Source of the DNA: an uncultured Lachnospiraceae bacterium
Lineage (GTDB): Bacteria > Bacillota > Clostridia > Lachnospirales > Lachnospiraceae
Assembly (NCBI GenBank): GCA_910585965.1
Contig: CAJUHH010000009.1
Span: 62,001 to 126,000, forward strand
Direction of reading: 5' to 3'
DNA length: 64,000 nucleotides
Shown: positions 18,305 to 26,720 of the stretch, piece by piece
Layout: each line of letters begins with the position of its first letter
Position numbering within the stretch: position 1 is the stretch's first letter
The notes under the pieces: generated by a model
What the model saw: only the letters and a program-made list of their open reading frames with translations
Told to the model about the DNA's origin: nothing
Database searches by the model: none
Made by a program: the position numbers and the translations under genes

Positions 18305-19486
18305 TTACTGCACCCTTTTTGCCACCACGACAAACCTTCCGTCCGTCTGTGAATGGTCGCAGGTAGACAATGTCAACAAATCGTCCCCATACCCGGCTGT
18401 CACCCCGGTGTCATACAATGACATCCCTTCCATTTCCTTCATATAGGAATTAAACTCTTCCCCGGAATTCGCGTCGATAAACTGATAGTATTTGAAAGCA
18501 ATCTCATTCTCTTTCAACACCTTCGTCCGAAATACGTACATGACTTGATATGTGCCCTTCTCATATATAGTATCGAACTGGATGATACTGTGTTCCTGAT
18601 AATAAGATTCTTTCGCATATTTTTCCAGATCACCGAACATCTTGCCGGATCTCATATGATGCCCGTAAAGGATCAGGTTCTGGGATCTTGGCCATGCCAT
18701 ACAGTCCTTATCCATAAAGATACTGCCGTTATTATCCTTCTCCTGGTTAAAGTTATGATCCAGATAATATTCGTTGTTCGTTGTCTGCATCACCGGATAG
18801 TCTATTATTGTATCGTCAATTTTCAGCCATCCGATTAGCCTTCTGTTCTTATTATATAATGTTTTATATTCATCCAGAACATCAGGAAGCTCGATCTCTT
18901 CTTCCTGTCCGCGCACCACCAGCGTTTCCTCCGTGGATGTGTTCGCCAGCGCGTCGCTGTTCTTCAAATCCGCCAGCTGGCTATAATCATTATCCGTTTT
19001 CTCTGCCAGATAATAATAAACACCAAAATATCCGAAGCATAGCACTGCCCCGGCTGTACAAAGAGCTACCAGCAGCTTTCTCCTCCGATCCCTTGCTTTG
19101 AGCTGGGCGGCCACTTCCCGCTGCATTTCCTTATCCAAGTCTTCCAGAGAAACACTGTTTTTTCCATCAGTTGCTGCATTTCCCTTCTTTTGAACTTTCT
19201 TCCCCTTTACCCTGCCTTGTTTCTTCCGGCCTTCCTTGCTGCTTTCTTTTCCATCCTTCTGCCTTTCGGACAGTTCATATATCTTATCATCGAAGTCATT
19301 CCCTACCATCGTCTCAAAACGATAATCGCCCGCTTTCAGCTTTCCATACAGCTCCAGCACCGCTTCCGGGTTCTTCAGATCATATTCCGAACATATCTTG
19401 TCGATTTTTTTCTTATCCCTTAGGGCAGCCTCATAATCTGTCTTAGTGCGGAATTGCCTCCCCGCTACTATATGACCCTCCGCCAT
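18305..19486 (-). CDS. srtB: class B sortase
   Basis: 393 residues. A basic cytoplasmic N-terminus of about 135 residues is followed by one membrane helix (about 138-160) and the sortase domain (200-393). Catalytic His276 or His277 in LYGHHM, Cys376 in LSTCDHS and Arg384 in GRFVVV are present, with the GSIFMDKDC segment of class B enzymes. It would cleave the TPKTG signal of the adjacent 1754-residue protein; Clostridioides difficile SrtB is known to use (S/P)PxTG-type motifs. The cytoplasmic tail is longer than usual. Confidence 0.93.
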   Translation of the reverse strand: MAEGHIVAGRQFRTKTDYEAALRDKKKIDKICSEYDLKNPEAVLELYGKLKAGDYRFETMVGNDFDDKIYELSERQKDGKESSKEGRKKQGRVKGKKVQKKGNAATDGKNSVSLEDLDKEMQREVAAQLKARDRRRKLLVALCTAGAVLCFGYFGVYYYLAEKTDNDYSQLADLKNSDALANTSTEETLVVRGQEEEIELPDVLDEYKTLYNKNRRLIGWLKIDDTIIDYPVMQTTNNEYYLDHNFNQEKDNNGSIFMDKDCMAWPRSQNLILYGHHMRSGKMFGDLEKYAKESYYQEHSIIQFDTIYEKGTYQVMYVFRTKVLKENEIAFKYYQFIDANSGEEFNSYMKEMEGMSLYDTGVTAGYGDDLLTLSTCDHSQTDGRFVVVAKRVQ

Positions 19487-19648
19487 CCGCCGACTCTCCT
19501 CTATCCATATATTCCGTATACAACATATATTTTACTATACCTTGCAATTAATGCAAGCCCTTTGTCTATATATTGTATCAGATTTTTTTATTTTTTTCAA
19601 AACTTATTTCTCACGCATCATCTGCCAAAAATATGTAAACGGAAAACA

Positions 19649-19735
19649 AATAAGCCTGCTATATTGCGCTGGGCCGTATAGGCAGGCTTATTGTTTTGTT
19701 AGATCAACCGCCTTGCAGACGGTTGTTTCCTCTTT
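19649..19735. terminator. two terminator-like hairpins
   Basis: AATAAGCCTGC (19649-19659) pairs perfectly with GCAGGCTTATT (19682-19692) and is followed by TGTTTTGTT. CAACCG/CGGTTG (19705-19725) is followed by TTTCCTCTTTT. No intact plus-strand gene lies immediately upstream, so they may be leftovers of a removed gene. Confidence 0.55.
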
Positions 19736-19819
19736 TGTATGTTCTATATAAAGATAACATAATTTCTGAATAAATCAATGATAAATTAGTCCTAATTGAC
19801 AGGGGCTTTATCGGTAATT

Positions 19820-19890
19820 CTATCCATTGGGATATTCCTTTATTTTGTCAATATCTGTAAGGTTTATACCTAATTCAACCACTGCCTGGC
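19820..19890 (-). pseudogene. 3' remnant of a paralogue of the 69-residue gene
   Basis: The minus strand encodes ICQAVVELGINLTDIDKIKE then YPNG and a stop. This parallels the end of the intact protein at 20011-20220 (ALLNVSGVNMTDIDIIKE). A stop codon lies a few codons upstream and no start is present. It is therefore a C-terminal relic of the same family in the opposite orientation. Confidence 0.5.
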
Positions 19891-20010
19891 ATATTTCCCA
19901 TTACAGAAGCCCTGCACAGATTTCAGATACAATCATGGCATTCCACAGGCTTTACGCCTTATAGATATTCTGCTATACTTATCATTGCAACAGGACACAA
20001 CTTTTATATT

Positions 20011-20220
20011 ATGAAAGCAGGTGATTATATACCATCCGGGATTGAAGTAATTAAAACTGCACTTGATGATTTCAAAAAGATCCAAACATACATGTTATTA
20101 GCCAAAAAAGAGAACGCTGTAGAAACATATGCCGAATTAAAGAAAGAATACCTGACAATAAAAGCTCTATTAAATGTTTCCGGCGTGAACATGACAGATA
20201 TTGATATAATCAAAGAATAA
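20011..20220 (+). CDS. small conserved protein of unknown function (69 aa)
   Basis: 69 residues, mostly helical, with a charged middle (LLAKKENAVETYAELKKEY) and the ending ALLNVSGVNMTDIDIIKE. I do not recognise the family. The ATG at 20011 has no good ribosome binding site; AGCAGGTG lies a few codons inside, so the true start may differ. Codons 15-33 overlap the left copy of the 54-bp repeat that recurs at 34002. A remnant of a paralogue lies on the opposite strand just upstream. It sits at the left edge of the phage-derived island. Confidence 0.55.
   Translation: MKAGDYIPSGIEVIKTALDDFKKIQTYMLLAKKENAVETYAELKKEYLTIKALLNVSGVNMTDIDIIKE
20055..20108. repeat. 54-bp direct repeat, left copy
   Basis: Identical to 34002-34055 except for one G/A difference. 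It begins AACTGCACTTGATGATTTC and ends TTATTAGCCAAAAA. The two copies flank a 13.9-kb phage-derived segment in the same orientation, as recombination or attachment sites would. Confidence 0.85.
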
Positions 20221-20246
20221 CCAATAATATTATATATCAATGATCA

Positions 20247-20294
20247 GAATAGGGTATAATGTTCATAATCATTCCAAAACTTTATACCCTATTC
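20247..20294. terminator. hairpin between convergent genes
   Basis: GAATAGGGTATAA (20247-20259) and TTATACCCTATTC (20282-20294) form a 13-bp perfect stem with a 22-base loop. It lies between the convergent 69-residue gene and the SSB-like gene, a typical terminator position, though the T runs are short. Confidence 0.5.
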
Positions 20295-20308
20295 GTTTCC
20301 AGCAGCAC

Positions 20309-20941
20309 CTATTCTTTTTTCATTTGAAGCCCGCTGGCCGATACTTCATATGCCACTCTTGCTTCATATTCCTGATCCGAAATTCTCTTCTGGTAATCCC
20401 GGCTTTGTATTCTTCCCCAAACCTGGACAGGCTGTCCCAATTCAAAACCTTCCGCATAACGCGCGTTTCGTCCCCAGCAAATGCACGGAATATACACCGA
20501 CTTGCCATACGGCATCCGCACCGCCAGCAGCAGATCCGTAATTTCCCTGCCCGTCGGCGTCTTTCGGTAAAAAGGTATCTTGCAAACATATCCGTCAAGA
20601 AAAACACTGTTTTCATCGGATCGAATTTTCTTTCTTCCTTTACCCCTTATTTCCATCTTTCTTGCAAACACCGACAATTCAAGGCGGTTTCGTTCCCCCT
20701 CGTTCCTGTCATAAGAACGGAGCTGCCCTGATACCTCCGCAGACTGCCCGGTCCACTTTCTTTTTACATCGACCAGCCTTTCCGATGCCATAATCGGAAT
20801 CCTGTCTTTTTGTCCGCTTTCCCTCCTGATTGCCATCTGCGCCGTATAAAATCCTTCGCCGAAAACCTCATGGCTAAATTCAAAATCACTTGTCATCTCA
20901 CCGCTTATTGTCACTTGATTATTCTCTATGATCTTTTCCAC
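20309..20941 (-). CDS. tandem OB-fold single-stranded DNA-binding protein
   Basis: 210 residues from a GTG at 20941 preceded by GGAG. Two SSB-like OB folds are suggested: about 1-85 (NQVTISGEMTSDFEFSHEVFGEGFYTAQMAI, in part: SGEMTSDFEFSHEVF) and about 95-200 (FLDGYVCKIPFYRKTPTGREITDLLLAV, in part: YRKTPTGREITDLLLAV). The second carries CICWGRNARYAEGFELGQPVQVWGRIQSR-like SSB motifs. No acidic SSB tail is seen. Tandem SSB-like proteins of this type are common in Firmicutes. Here it is the second gene after the promoter at 21226-21254, divergent from the XRE repressor. Confidence 0.8.
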   Translation of the reverse strand: MEKIIENNQVTISGEMTSDFEFSHEVFGEGFYTAQMAIRRESGQKDRIPIMASERLVDVKRKWTGQSAEVSGQLRSYDRNEGERNRLELSVFARKMEIRGKGRKKIRSDENSVFLDGYVCKIPFYRKTPTGREITDLLLAVRMPYGKSVYIPCICWGRNARYAEGFELGQPVQVWGRIQSRDYQKRISDQEYEARVAYEVSASGLQMKKE

Positions 20942-21007
20942 TGTATTTCTCCTTTTCTCTTGAGTTAAATATTTTGAACTTGTCGTGCAAAAAATTTTAC
21001 ACATTAC

Positions 21008-21184
21008 TTACGTAATCCCAAGGAAAATAACTGCATGGCAGGTATCCCTCTGTTTCCATGCTATTTTTTTGTTTATCATTTGCTGGAACATATCCGCTCT
21101 GTCTTTCCCATACTTTTGCGTCCCATCCTGGCTTCCATATTTTCCTATTTTTCTTTCTCGCAGCTTATTGCAACCCAAATACAT
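21008..21184 (-). CDS. 58-residue basic protein, first gene of the early operon
   Basis: The ATG at 21184 has an excellent AAGGAGGTG six bases upstream and lies 42 bases downstream of the -10 of a consensus promoter. The product begins MYLGCNKLRERKIGKYGSQ and ends AVIFLGIT. It is rich in Lys, Arg and Gln with no hydrophobic segment until the end. The family is unknown; a DNA-binding or regulatory role is a guess based on charge and position. The SSB-like gene follows after 66 bases in the same direction. Confidence 0.6.
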   Translation of the reverse strand: MYLGCNKLRERKIGKYGSQDGTQKYGKDRADMFQQMINKKIAWKQRDTCHAVIFLGIT

Positions 21185-21225
21185 TTATTGCACCTCCTTA
21201 TAGTTAAATTCATTGAACTATTTGA

Positions 21226-21254
21226 AATATATCACCCTGCTTTTATTCTGTCAA
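21226..21254 (-). promoter_or_regulatory. promoter of the 58-aa/SSB operon
   Basis: TTGACA (21249-21254), 17-base spacer, TATATT (21226-21231) on the minus strand. TTCAA-N4-TTCAA overlaps and follows the -10 at 21213-21226, resembling half sites of the palindrome at 21295. Repression by the divergent XRE protein is likely. Confidence 0.75.
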
Positions 21255-21294
21255 TCAAAAAATTCAATATTTTTAACTATTCTCATTACGCATA

Positions 21295-21310
21295 TTGAAC
21301 TTTGGTTCAA
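21295..21310. promoter_or_regulatory. perfect 16-bp operator palindrome
   Basis: TTGAAC-TTTG-GTTCAA lies 37 bases upstream of the XRE start. It could be the XRE repressor's own operator. It also fits the core LexA pattern GAAC-N4-GTTC of Firmicutes. Confidence 0.65.
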
Positions 21311-21347
21311 ACTGTGATACCCTACCTGTTAGAAGGGGGCGGTCAAA

Positions 21348-21713
21348 GTGGATAGAATCAGTACGTCGGACAGGCTGAAACAGATTATGGAAGAGCGGAA
21401 TTTGAAACAGGTGGATATCCTTAATTTATCCCTTCCTATTTGTTCCAAGTATAATGTAAAAATGAATAAGTCTGATATAAGCCAATACGTTGCGGGAAAA
21501 GTCGAGCCGAGCCAGGAAAAGCTGGTGGTACTCGGCATGGCTCTGAATGTGACGGAATCCTGGCTGATGGGATTTGATGTTCCTCCTGAACGAAAAGACT
21601 CGCGCGCGCAAGCGGAAAAGGACTTCGATATCCTTTGCAGATATTCCATGCTGAACGAGCGCGATAAGAAGATCGTCTCAGATATGATCGATTGTATGCT
21701 TTCCAATAAATAA
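21348..21713 (+). CDS. XRE-family phage-type repressor
   Basis: 121 residues. The helix-turn-helix spans about 6-70: RLKQIMEERNLKQVDILN, SDISQYVAGKVEPSQEKL, ALNVTESWLMGFDVP. The C-terminal helical tail (RAQAEKDFDILCRYSMLNERDKKIV) is too short for a self-cleaving S24 peptidase domain. AGAAGGGGGC precedes the start. It is divergent from the 58-aa/SSB operon and convergent with the tail operon's far end, the layout of a lysogeny-type switch controlling the island. Confidence 0.9.
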   Translation: MDRISTSDRLKQIMEERNLKQVDILNLSLPICSKYNVKMNKSDISQYVAGKVEPSQEKLVVLGMALNVTESWLMGFDVPPERKDSRAQAEKDFDILCRYSMLNERDKKIVSDMIDCMLSNK

Positions 21714-21724
21714 ATCAGGGCAGA

Positions 21725-21832
21725 TCAGCCCCACTTTTTTAAGAATAGTTTGATAAATATGTACAAGTATTCTAAAGTACCCGGTTTTTCAATTTTTTCC
21801 ACCATTTCGATGATTTCTCTTTTGTAATCCAT
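21725..21832 (-). CDS. 35-residue conserved helical protein
   Basis: The ATG at 21832 follows AAGGAGGAG at seven bases. The product starts MDYKREIIEMVEKIEKPG and ends LFLKKWG. Upstream in-frame codons exist, but this start has by far the best ribosome binding site. Small proteins of this form are frequent beside XRE regulators in Lachnospiraceae, by recollection. Function unknown. It ends 12 bases from the XRE stop codon, convergent. Confidence 0.6.
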   Translation of the reverse strand: MDYKREIIEMVEKIEKPGTLEYLYIFIKLFLKKWG

Positions 21833-22038
21833 TGCCAACTCCTCCTTATATTGGAGGAATTGGCAATATTTGTTAGCTATCTCCCCCTCTATTTTTATTG
21901 CTTTCAATAAAATTTGTTCATACTGCCAAATCCTCCTGTTTTATTTTGAGTATTATTTTATATGATTATTGTTGTAAATAATAGTATTTTTATCAAATTA
22001 TAAAATATTAGTGAACTATTTTTATTGTTTATATACCT

Positions 22039-22971
22039 TTACAAATATGCTTCTATTATCCCCCAAAAATCATAATTCGCACTCTTTGAACTCATTCCTG
22101 TAGCTTCCTTTCCATATGCATAAACTCCAAAACCCGTTACATACTTAAAAGATGATGTATCAATTTCAACATCACTTAAATAGCTAGTATCCACATATGT
22201 ATAGTTGCTCCTAGTAGCCCAAGAATTTGAATATATCGTACTTTCTGACGTTAATTCTTCTTTCATCCCATAAATTTTGAATTCGAAGTAAACGGAACCT
22301 TTTGATGCCGATGTATTGCTTCTTTTTATATGCATGGTTTTTATAATAATTTTTTTAATTAAACCCTGCATTGCTGTCGGAAAATAATTTCGCAAATCTA
22401 ATGTATTCGAACTCGGTGCAAAAAAATGTGTGCCGGAAAACTTCATTTGAATTACTAAAGGAGAACTTATCAAATCCGTCTCTTTATCAGATTTAAAAGG
22501 GCTGAATGTATCAGCACCCCGATGGGGATCTGTATTGATCCCATATTTTCCATCCTGGTAATCCAGATAAATCCTTCCGTTTCCGATCGAAAGACTGTTT
22601 TCCAAATCTTCTACCTTTATATCCATATTGGATATGGTTTGTTCAAAATCATCTTTACTCACAAAAGAGCCTCCGGCGGAAGTGGTTGATCTGTTTTCTT
22701 TTTTCACCCATACTATTTTCACCTGACTCGAAACATCTACGTCATTGTAATCAGTTGCCGATATGAAAATCCTGGCTCCATTTTTTTTTAAATCTTCCGA
22801 TTCTTCCTGCGTCAAAAATACTATGAGTATGTCATTGTTTATCTCTATGTCGGAATTTTTCTTATTTACTGTACCTTTTTGATAGATTATAGTGATATTT
22901 ATTGTTTTAATATCTGGCAAGTTGAATCCATTTGTTTTTATTTGTAAGGTTGGGATTGATATATTAACCAT
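22039..22971 (-). CDS. tail fibre / receptor-binding protein candidate
   Basis: 310 residues. The N-terminal about 95 residues are an Ig-like beta domain (IPTLQIKTNGFNLPDIKTIN, YNDVDVSSQVKIVWV), resembling the attachment domain of BppU-type baseplate upper proteins. A short coiled coil follows (DDFEQTISNMDIKVEDLENS), then a Ser/Thr/Tyr-rich beta domain ending GFGVYAYGKE. The last gene of the tail operon and clearly more A/T-rich than the tail core, as expected for an exchanged specificity gene. It overlaps the preceding gene by 8 bases. Confidence 0.6.
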   Translation of the reverse strand: MVNISIPTLQIKTNGFNLPDIKTINITIIYQKGTVNKKNSDIEINNDILIVFLTQEESEDLKKNGARIFISATDYNDVDVSSQVKIVWVKKENRSTTSAGGSFVSKDDFEQTISNMDIKVEDLENSLSIGNGRIYLDYQDGKYGINTDPHRGADTFSPFKSDKETDLISSPLVIQMKFSGTHFFAPSSNTLDLRNYFPTAMQGLIKKIIIKTMHIKRSNTSASKGSVYFEFKIYGMKEELTSESTIYSNSWATRSNYTYVDTSYLSDVEIDTSSFKYVTGFGVYAYGKEATGMSSKSANYDFWGIIEAYL

Positions 22972-23623
22972 CTACTTTTTTCAACCTCGTTTTTATTTCG
23001 TAGACAAGCGCAAAACCTCTAAGATCAAAATTTTTATACACTTTGTCAGAAAAATTATATACTGTCAAATACATTAAATATGACCCATGAAATGCAACAG
23101 ATTTGTAACTAAGCATCGTTTCATATGGCCAGACACTATTTCCTATATTGGTCAATTGAATTAATTGCGCTGAATGGTCAGAATCATACCCATTCATTTC
23201 TAAAATATATTCTCTAAAATTCAAACTTAAAGAATAATATTTTTTAGGTTGTAAATCCAATTTCCATTCATTGGTCTGATCAGCCTCATCCACATCAATA
23301 CTCTCTTGATTTTTCGTTCTTGGTACTCCTGAACGATCATCATATTCTATATCCGAAACTGAATAATGATACAACTTTGCTCTAGGCATACTATCTGTAC
23401 GACAGCGAGTATACCACCCTACTTGATTTATCCTATTTATTTGAGCATTTATATCATTTACATTGCCGCCGCCAAATAAATCCCCTTTCTGCAAATAATC
23501 TGTCGCATCTTCGAAAGACACCGTTCCGTCATCATTGTGTATCATCCTATATTTTCTTCTTTCGTTTATTTCTTCATTTATAATGTCATCTTTTAAATTA
23601 GTTGGTAAAAATTTATAAGCCAT
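22964..23623 (-). CDS. tail-tip accessory protein, function unknown
   Basis: 219 residues, A/T-rich. It starts MAYKFLPTNLKDDIINEEIN and has a jelly-roll-like second half (YSLSLNFREYILEMNGYDSD, SYLMYLTVYNFSDKVYKNF). It lies between the 137-residue tail gene and the fibre candidate with tight coupling on both sides. I do not recognise a family; the position suggests a baseplate or fibre component. Confidence 0.55.
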   Translation of the reverse strand: MAYKFLPTNLKDDIINEEINERRKYRMIHNDDGTVSFEDATDYLQKGDLFGGGNVNDINAQINRINQVGWYTRCRTDSMPRAKLYHYSVSDIEYDDRSGVPRTKNQESIDVDEADQTNEWKLDLQPKKYYSLSLNFREYILEMNGYDSDHSAQLIQLTNIGNSVWPYETMLSYKSVAFHGSYLMYLTVYNFSDKVYKNFDLRGFALVYEIKTRLKKVDG

Positions 23624-23642
23624 ACTTCTTGCCCTTCCTTCT

Positions 23643-24056
23643 CTATTCTCTCAAATCCCTCGGTGCCCCCAGCCTAAACGGCAGCCGATGCGCCGATTTT
23701 TCCTTTGCATCTATTATCCTCTTAATTTTAACGGCCGCATTCTCTATCCGATTCAGCTCATCCCATTTTATAAACACCCCGTTTGCATAAAATGTCTGCC
23801 TTATCCCAAGATTCTGCGCATAGGTTTTCTGGTTCAAAATATCGATATTTCTTTCAAACGCATTAAAATACGCCACATGAAAATCTTCCGCTTCCGACGT
23901 GATATCGCTCCCCATAGCTTCTATCGCAAAATCAGAAAACAACACACACGCCCTTTCCCAAAGATAATAGATATTATTCTTTATCCTGTTATAATCCTCC
24001 AGCTCAAACCTGTCCTTATCGGTCCAGTCTGTCTTCGGTGTCTTCCATACCGCCAT
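23643..24056 (-). CDS. tail-associated protein of unknown function
   Basis: 137 residues, starting MAVWKTPKTDWTDKDRFELE, with DYNRIKNNIYYLWERACVLF and TFYANGVFIKWDELNRIENA. Proteins with this W-x-K-T-D-W-x-x-x-D-x-F opening are common next to siphovirus tip genes in Clostridia and pair with BppU-like fibres. The base composition returns to that of the tail core. It starts 4 bases after the 750-residue tip gene. Confidence 0.6.
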   Translation of the reverse strand: MAVWKTPKTDWTDKDRFELEDYNRIKNNIYYLWERACVLFSDFAIEAMGSDITSEAEDFHVAYFNAFERNIDILNQKTYAQNLGIRQTFYANGVFIKWDELNRIENAAVKIKRIIDAKEKSAHRLPFRLGAPRDLRE

Positions 24057-24060
24057 ACTA

Positions 24061-26313
24061 TCATCCCACCACCTTCCTCGCCTTCATGCTCCCAGTCCAT
24101 CTCCCGTTAAAATGCAGCGTATTTTCATAGCTCTTCACCAATACATTTCCATATTTCGTTTCCAGCTCGAACAAATCGTTGGCATCCACGGAAGGGTCGC
24201 CCGTCCATTCCATCTGGTAATCCACGTCCCCAAGATAATAGGCCGCAATCCATTCTTCCAGGATTTTTGCATGTTCCTGCGTGCCAACCAGCGGATTGCT
24301 CCACGCCTTGCTCTCTCCGTTCCTGTTGTAACCAGCCACATATTTTTGCTCTTCCACGCTGTACTCGTATCCGCTGATGCTGTAACTGATAGTTGTTTCT
24401 TCTACAACCCCGGTAAACCTTATTTTTGCATAGTAATTGCTGCTTTCCGTCATCTCGGCCCGTATCGCGGCACGGCTTCCCACCCCGCTGTTTTCACTGA
24501 TAAAGAGAGAAAGGCCGTATGAGGGTTTTCTAAAATAAACCAAATATTCATACCCGTCATAAGGAACCGTTATTTCTTCCGACGCGACGACGACCGTTTC
24601 CACCGTTTCTTTATAAGAATGGAATGAAACGCTGACATCCTTAATCTTATTCTGCCTTACCGCAACCGGCGCGCTGATCAGCTCATGGGTTCGGCGGAGT
24701 CTGTAATCCGTGTTTTCCCCGATGGTGACATGGCTTACAAATATCCTTGCATTGGGAATTCCCTTCGTAAATACGAATTCCATCTGGTCAAAATCAAAAA
24801 AGTCATGGTTTAACCGATAATCCATACCCGGCTCGTCCACGACAATCTGCTCCAGAAGTTCGCCGTCCTGATAAGTATTGATGCAGATCTGCTCCGGCGC
24901 ATATTCCTGAAAGCGGATTCCGATGCTGAAAACTGTATAGGTAGATTCCATTCTTAACATTATTTTCGGCATCTCCCCATCCCAATGCCCTTCCCTGTCC
25001 CCATCTTTTCTCCAGACGCTTTCGCTGATATATCCGGTCAGAAGCAGATCATCCCCTTGTCTTGGAAGAAATTTCATGCTTCCGTCTACCGCCGTAAACC
25101 CCTTGCTTGCCGTCGCGTACCATATTTTTTCCTCGTCTGCCAAAATATTTCCCACATCGCTGTACCAGGTCTGGTTGTCCGCGCCCGCCTCCATCTTAGG
25201 AACAAAAGCAGGATAAATCACTACCATTCCTTTTCTATTTTCCAGCAAAACGCTTCTTCCGGCATTGGCGATCATTTGCAGCGCCGCTGGATGGCTGACT
25301 GCCGGAATCGGATTTTGGACAATAATCTCTTTCAAATAACTGTCAATAAAATAATTGGTTATGCCCGCATCCGCAAATACATCCTCTGCAAGGTCATACA
25401 AGCTGATCCCCTCTTCCCGGAACATTCCTTTGTAATAAATTCCAGTCATATGGTCAAAAATGTCCGTGGCGGTAAACTGCGCCTCCGATTCATTGGCGCT
25501 CCATTCCTTCAAATAGGAAAGTTTTTCCGGGAGCCATTCGATATCCCCGTTTCCGTCCACATCATACCCAAAAGCGACTCTGATTTCCTGCCCGGTTTCC
25601 ATATAGGCCAAAGCGCTCCCCGGATTATCCGGGCTGTAGTAAGAATCGTAATTGGCCACAGTCAGGCTGACATCATTGCTCGGCAGCGTTTCGCAAACAG
25701 GCGAAACATGCTCCCTTCCCGAATAACGGATTACCTCTTCGTTTGTAAAAGTATTCGTAATGCCGCAGGAGAACCGAAGTATCCGCAGTCTTCCAGCGCC
25801 ATTTACCATCCGTGCCGGTTTTATCTGTATAAATGTCGTCTTGTCAAATACGTCTTCCGTCCTCCAATATCTTTTATCGTTCTCCCTGTAGTTTTTTTCT
25901 TCCTGGTCCGTTTTTATCGTAAAGTCCACCGGGTAATAATCGCCGAAATCAATAGTGAGTCCTTTGATGTCATACTCTTCCCCGCCAAAATCTATATAGA
26001 TATTCCCAAGAATCGCATTTGTTACAATTCCGTTGTTATAATAGTCGTAACCGGCATTTGCAGACGGGGCAAAATACATGCTTCCATCTACCCGCGAAAA
26101 TCCCTGCTCCGGCATAGCATATATTCTGTCCGCCAGCCCGCCGAGAAACGGCTCCCTGATATCGGAAAAGTACAGAAGATCATTCTTCTCCTTATTTATC
26201 TGCACATGTTTCTGCGCCTGCAAATGATAAAGCCCGAGAACCACGCGGATATATCCCCTGTTTTTTTCACGCCTTCTTATACTTTGCTTATATTGATTAC
26301 TTACATTTTGCAT
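24061..26313 (-). CDS. tail tip / tail-associated protein (750 aa)
   Basis: 750 residues of beta-rich sequence. The N-terminus is basic (MQNVSNQYKQSIRRREKNRG). The middle holds YYSPDNPGSALAYMETGQEI and AQFTATDIFDHMTG, seen in siphovirus tail-tip (Tal-like or gp-type) proteins that follow the distal tail protein. No peptidase or lysin motif is evident. The position (tape measure, Dit-like, this protein, fibre genes) supports a central tip role. It follows the 127-residue gene by 4 bases. Confidence 0.7.
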   Translation of the reverse strand: MQNVSNQYKQSIRRREKNRGYIRVVLGLYHLQAQKHVQINKEKNDLLYFSDIREPFLGGLADRIYAMPEQGFSRVDGSMYFAPSANAGYDYYNNGIVTNAILGNIYIDFGGEEYDIKGLTIDFGDYYPVDFTIKTDQEEKNYRENDKRYWRTEDVFDKTTFIQIKPARMVNGAGRLRILRFSCGITNTFTNEEVIRYSGREHVSPVCETLPSNDVSLTVANYDSYYSPDNPGSALAYMETGQEIRVAFGYDVDGNGDIEWLPEKLSYLKEWSANESEAQFTATDIFDHMTGIYYKGMFREEGISLYDLAEDVFADAGITNYFIDSYLKEIIVQNPIPAVSHPAALQMIANAGRSVLLENRKGMVVIYPAFVPKMEAGADNQTWYSDVGNILADEEKIWYATASKGFTAVDGSMKFLPRQGDDLLLTGYISESVWRKDGDREGHWDGEMPKIMLRMESTYTVFSIGIRFQEYAPEQICINTYQDGELLEQIVVDEPGMDYRLNHDFFDFDQMEFVFTKGIPNARIFVSHVTIGENTDYRLRRTHELISAPVAVRQNKIKDVSVSFHSYKETVETVVVASEEITVPYDGYEYLVYFRKPSYGLSLFISENSGVGSRAAIRAEMTESSNYYAKIRFTGVVEETTISYSISGYEYSVEEQKYVAGYNRNGESKAWSNPLVGTQEHAKILEEWIAAYYLGDVDYQMEWTGDPSVDANDLFELETKYGNVLVKSYENTLHFNGRWTGSMKARKVVG

Positions 26314-26317
26314 ATCA

Positions 26318-26701
26318 TCACCATCCGCAGTCGATTAAATGAAAGGACAACATTTCATCCTGAGTCACCATATGGGTAATTTTATCTGCAAACAAAGGTT
26401 TTCCTGTCCGATCCCCTGGGTACATGGTGATTGTCACCGGCTTCCCCGTTCGGAAGTCCTCAAAAGTCACAGGCACAAAAAAAGGCTCCAGCGACCGCAG
26501 TATCATGCGCCTTTGTTCCGGATAAAGCCCTGCCCATTGCAAACTGTCCAGTTTATAAAGATCCCGGCCTATTTTCTGCCCGACCACTGCCCCGTTCACA
26601 TTTCTGTCGGTGTCCACTACCGTGCTGATGATATATTGGAACCCATACCTTGGACACGGATAATCATATCCGTTCACATTTAAAAATGACGTGAGCGCCA
26701 T
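26318..26701 (-). CDS. small distal-tail-like protein
   Basis: 127 residues, beta-rich. It starts MALTSFLNVNGYDYPCPRYG and has VTFEDFRTGKPVTITMYPGD. It takes the place of the distal tail protein just after the tape measure but is shorter than canonical Dit proteins (about 200-250 residues). It may be only the N-terminal ring domain of a Dit. Identification rests on gene order. Confidence 0.55.
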   Translation of the reverse strand: MALTSFLNVNGYDYPCPRYGFQYIISTVVDTDRNVNGAVVGQKIGRDLYKLDSLQWAGLYPEQRRMILRSLEPFFVPVTFEDFRTGKPVTITMYPGDRTGKPLFADKITHMVTQDEMLSFHLIDCGW

Positions 26702-26720
26702 AGTTGTTCACCTCCCCCAT

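Larger units (their letters stand above)
19487..20010. other. gene-free region with terminator hairpins and a gene remnant
   Basis: About 520 bases with no intact gene. It is A/T-rich next to the sortase start, then has two hairpins near 19649-19724, then a minus-strand remnant related to the 69-residue gene at 20011. The rest shows nothing I can identify. It marks the junction between the surface module and the phage-derived island. Confidence 0.6.
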
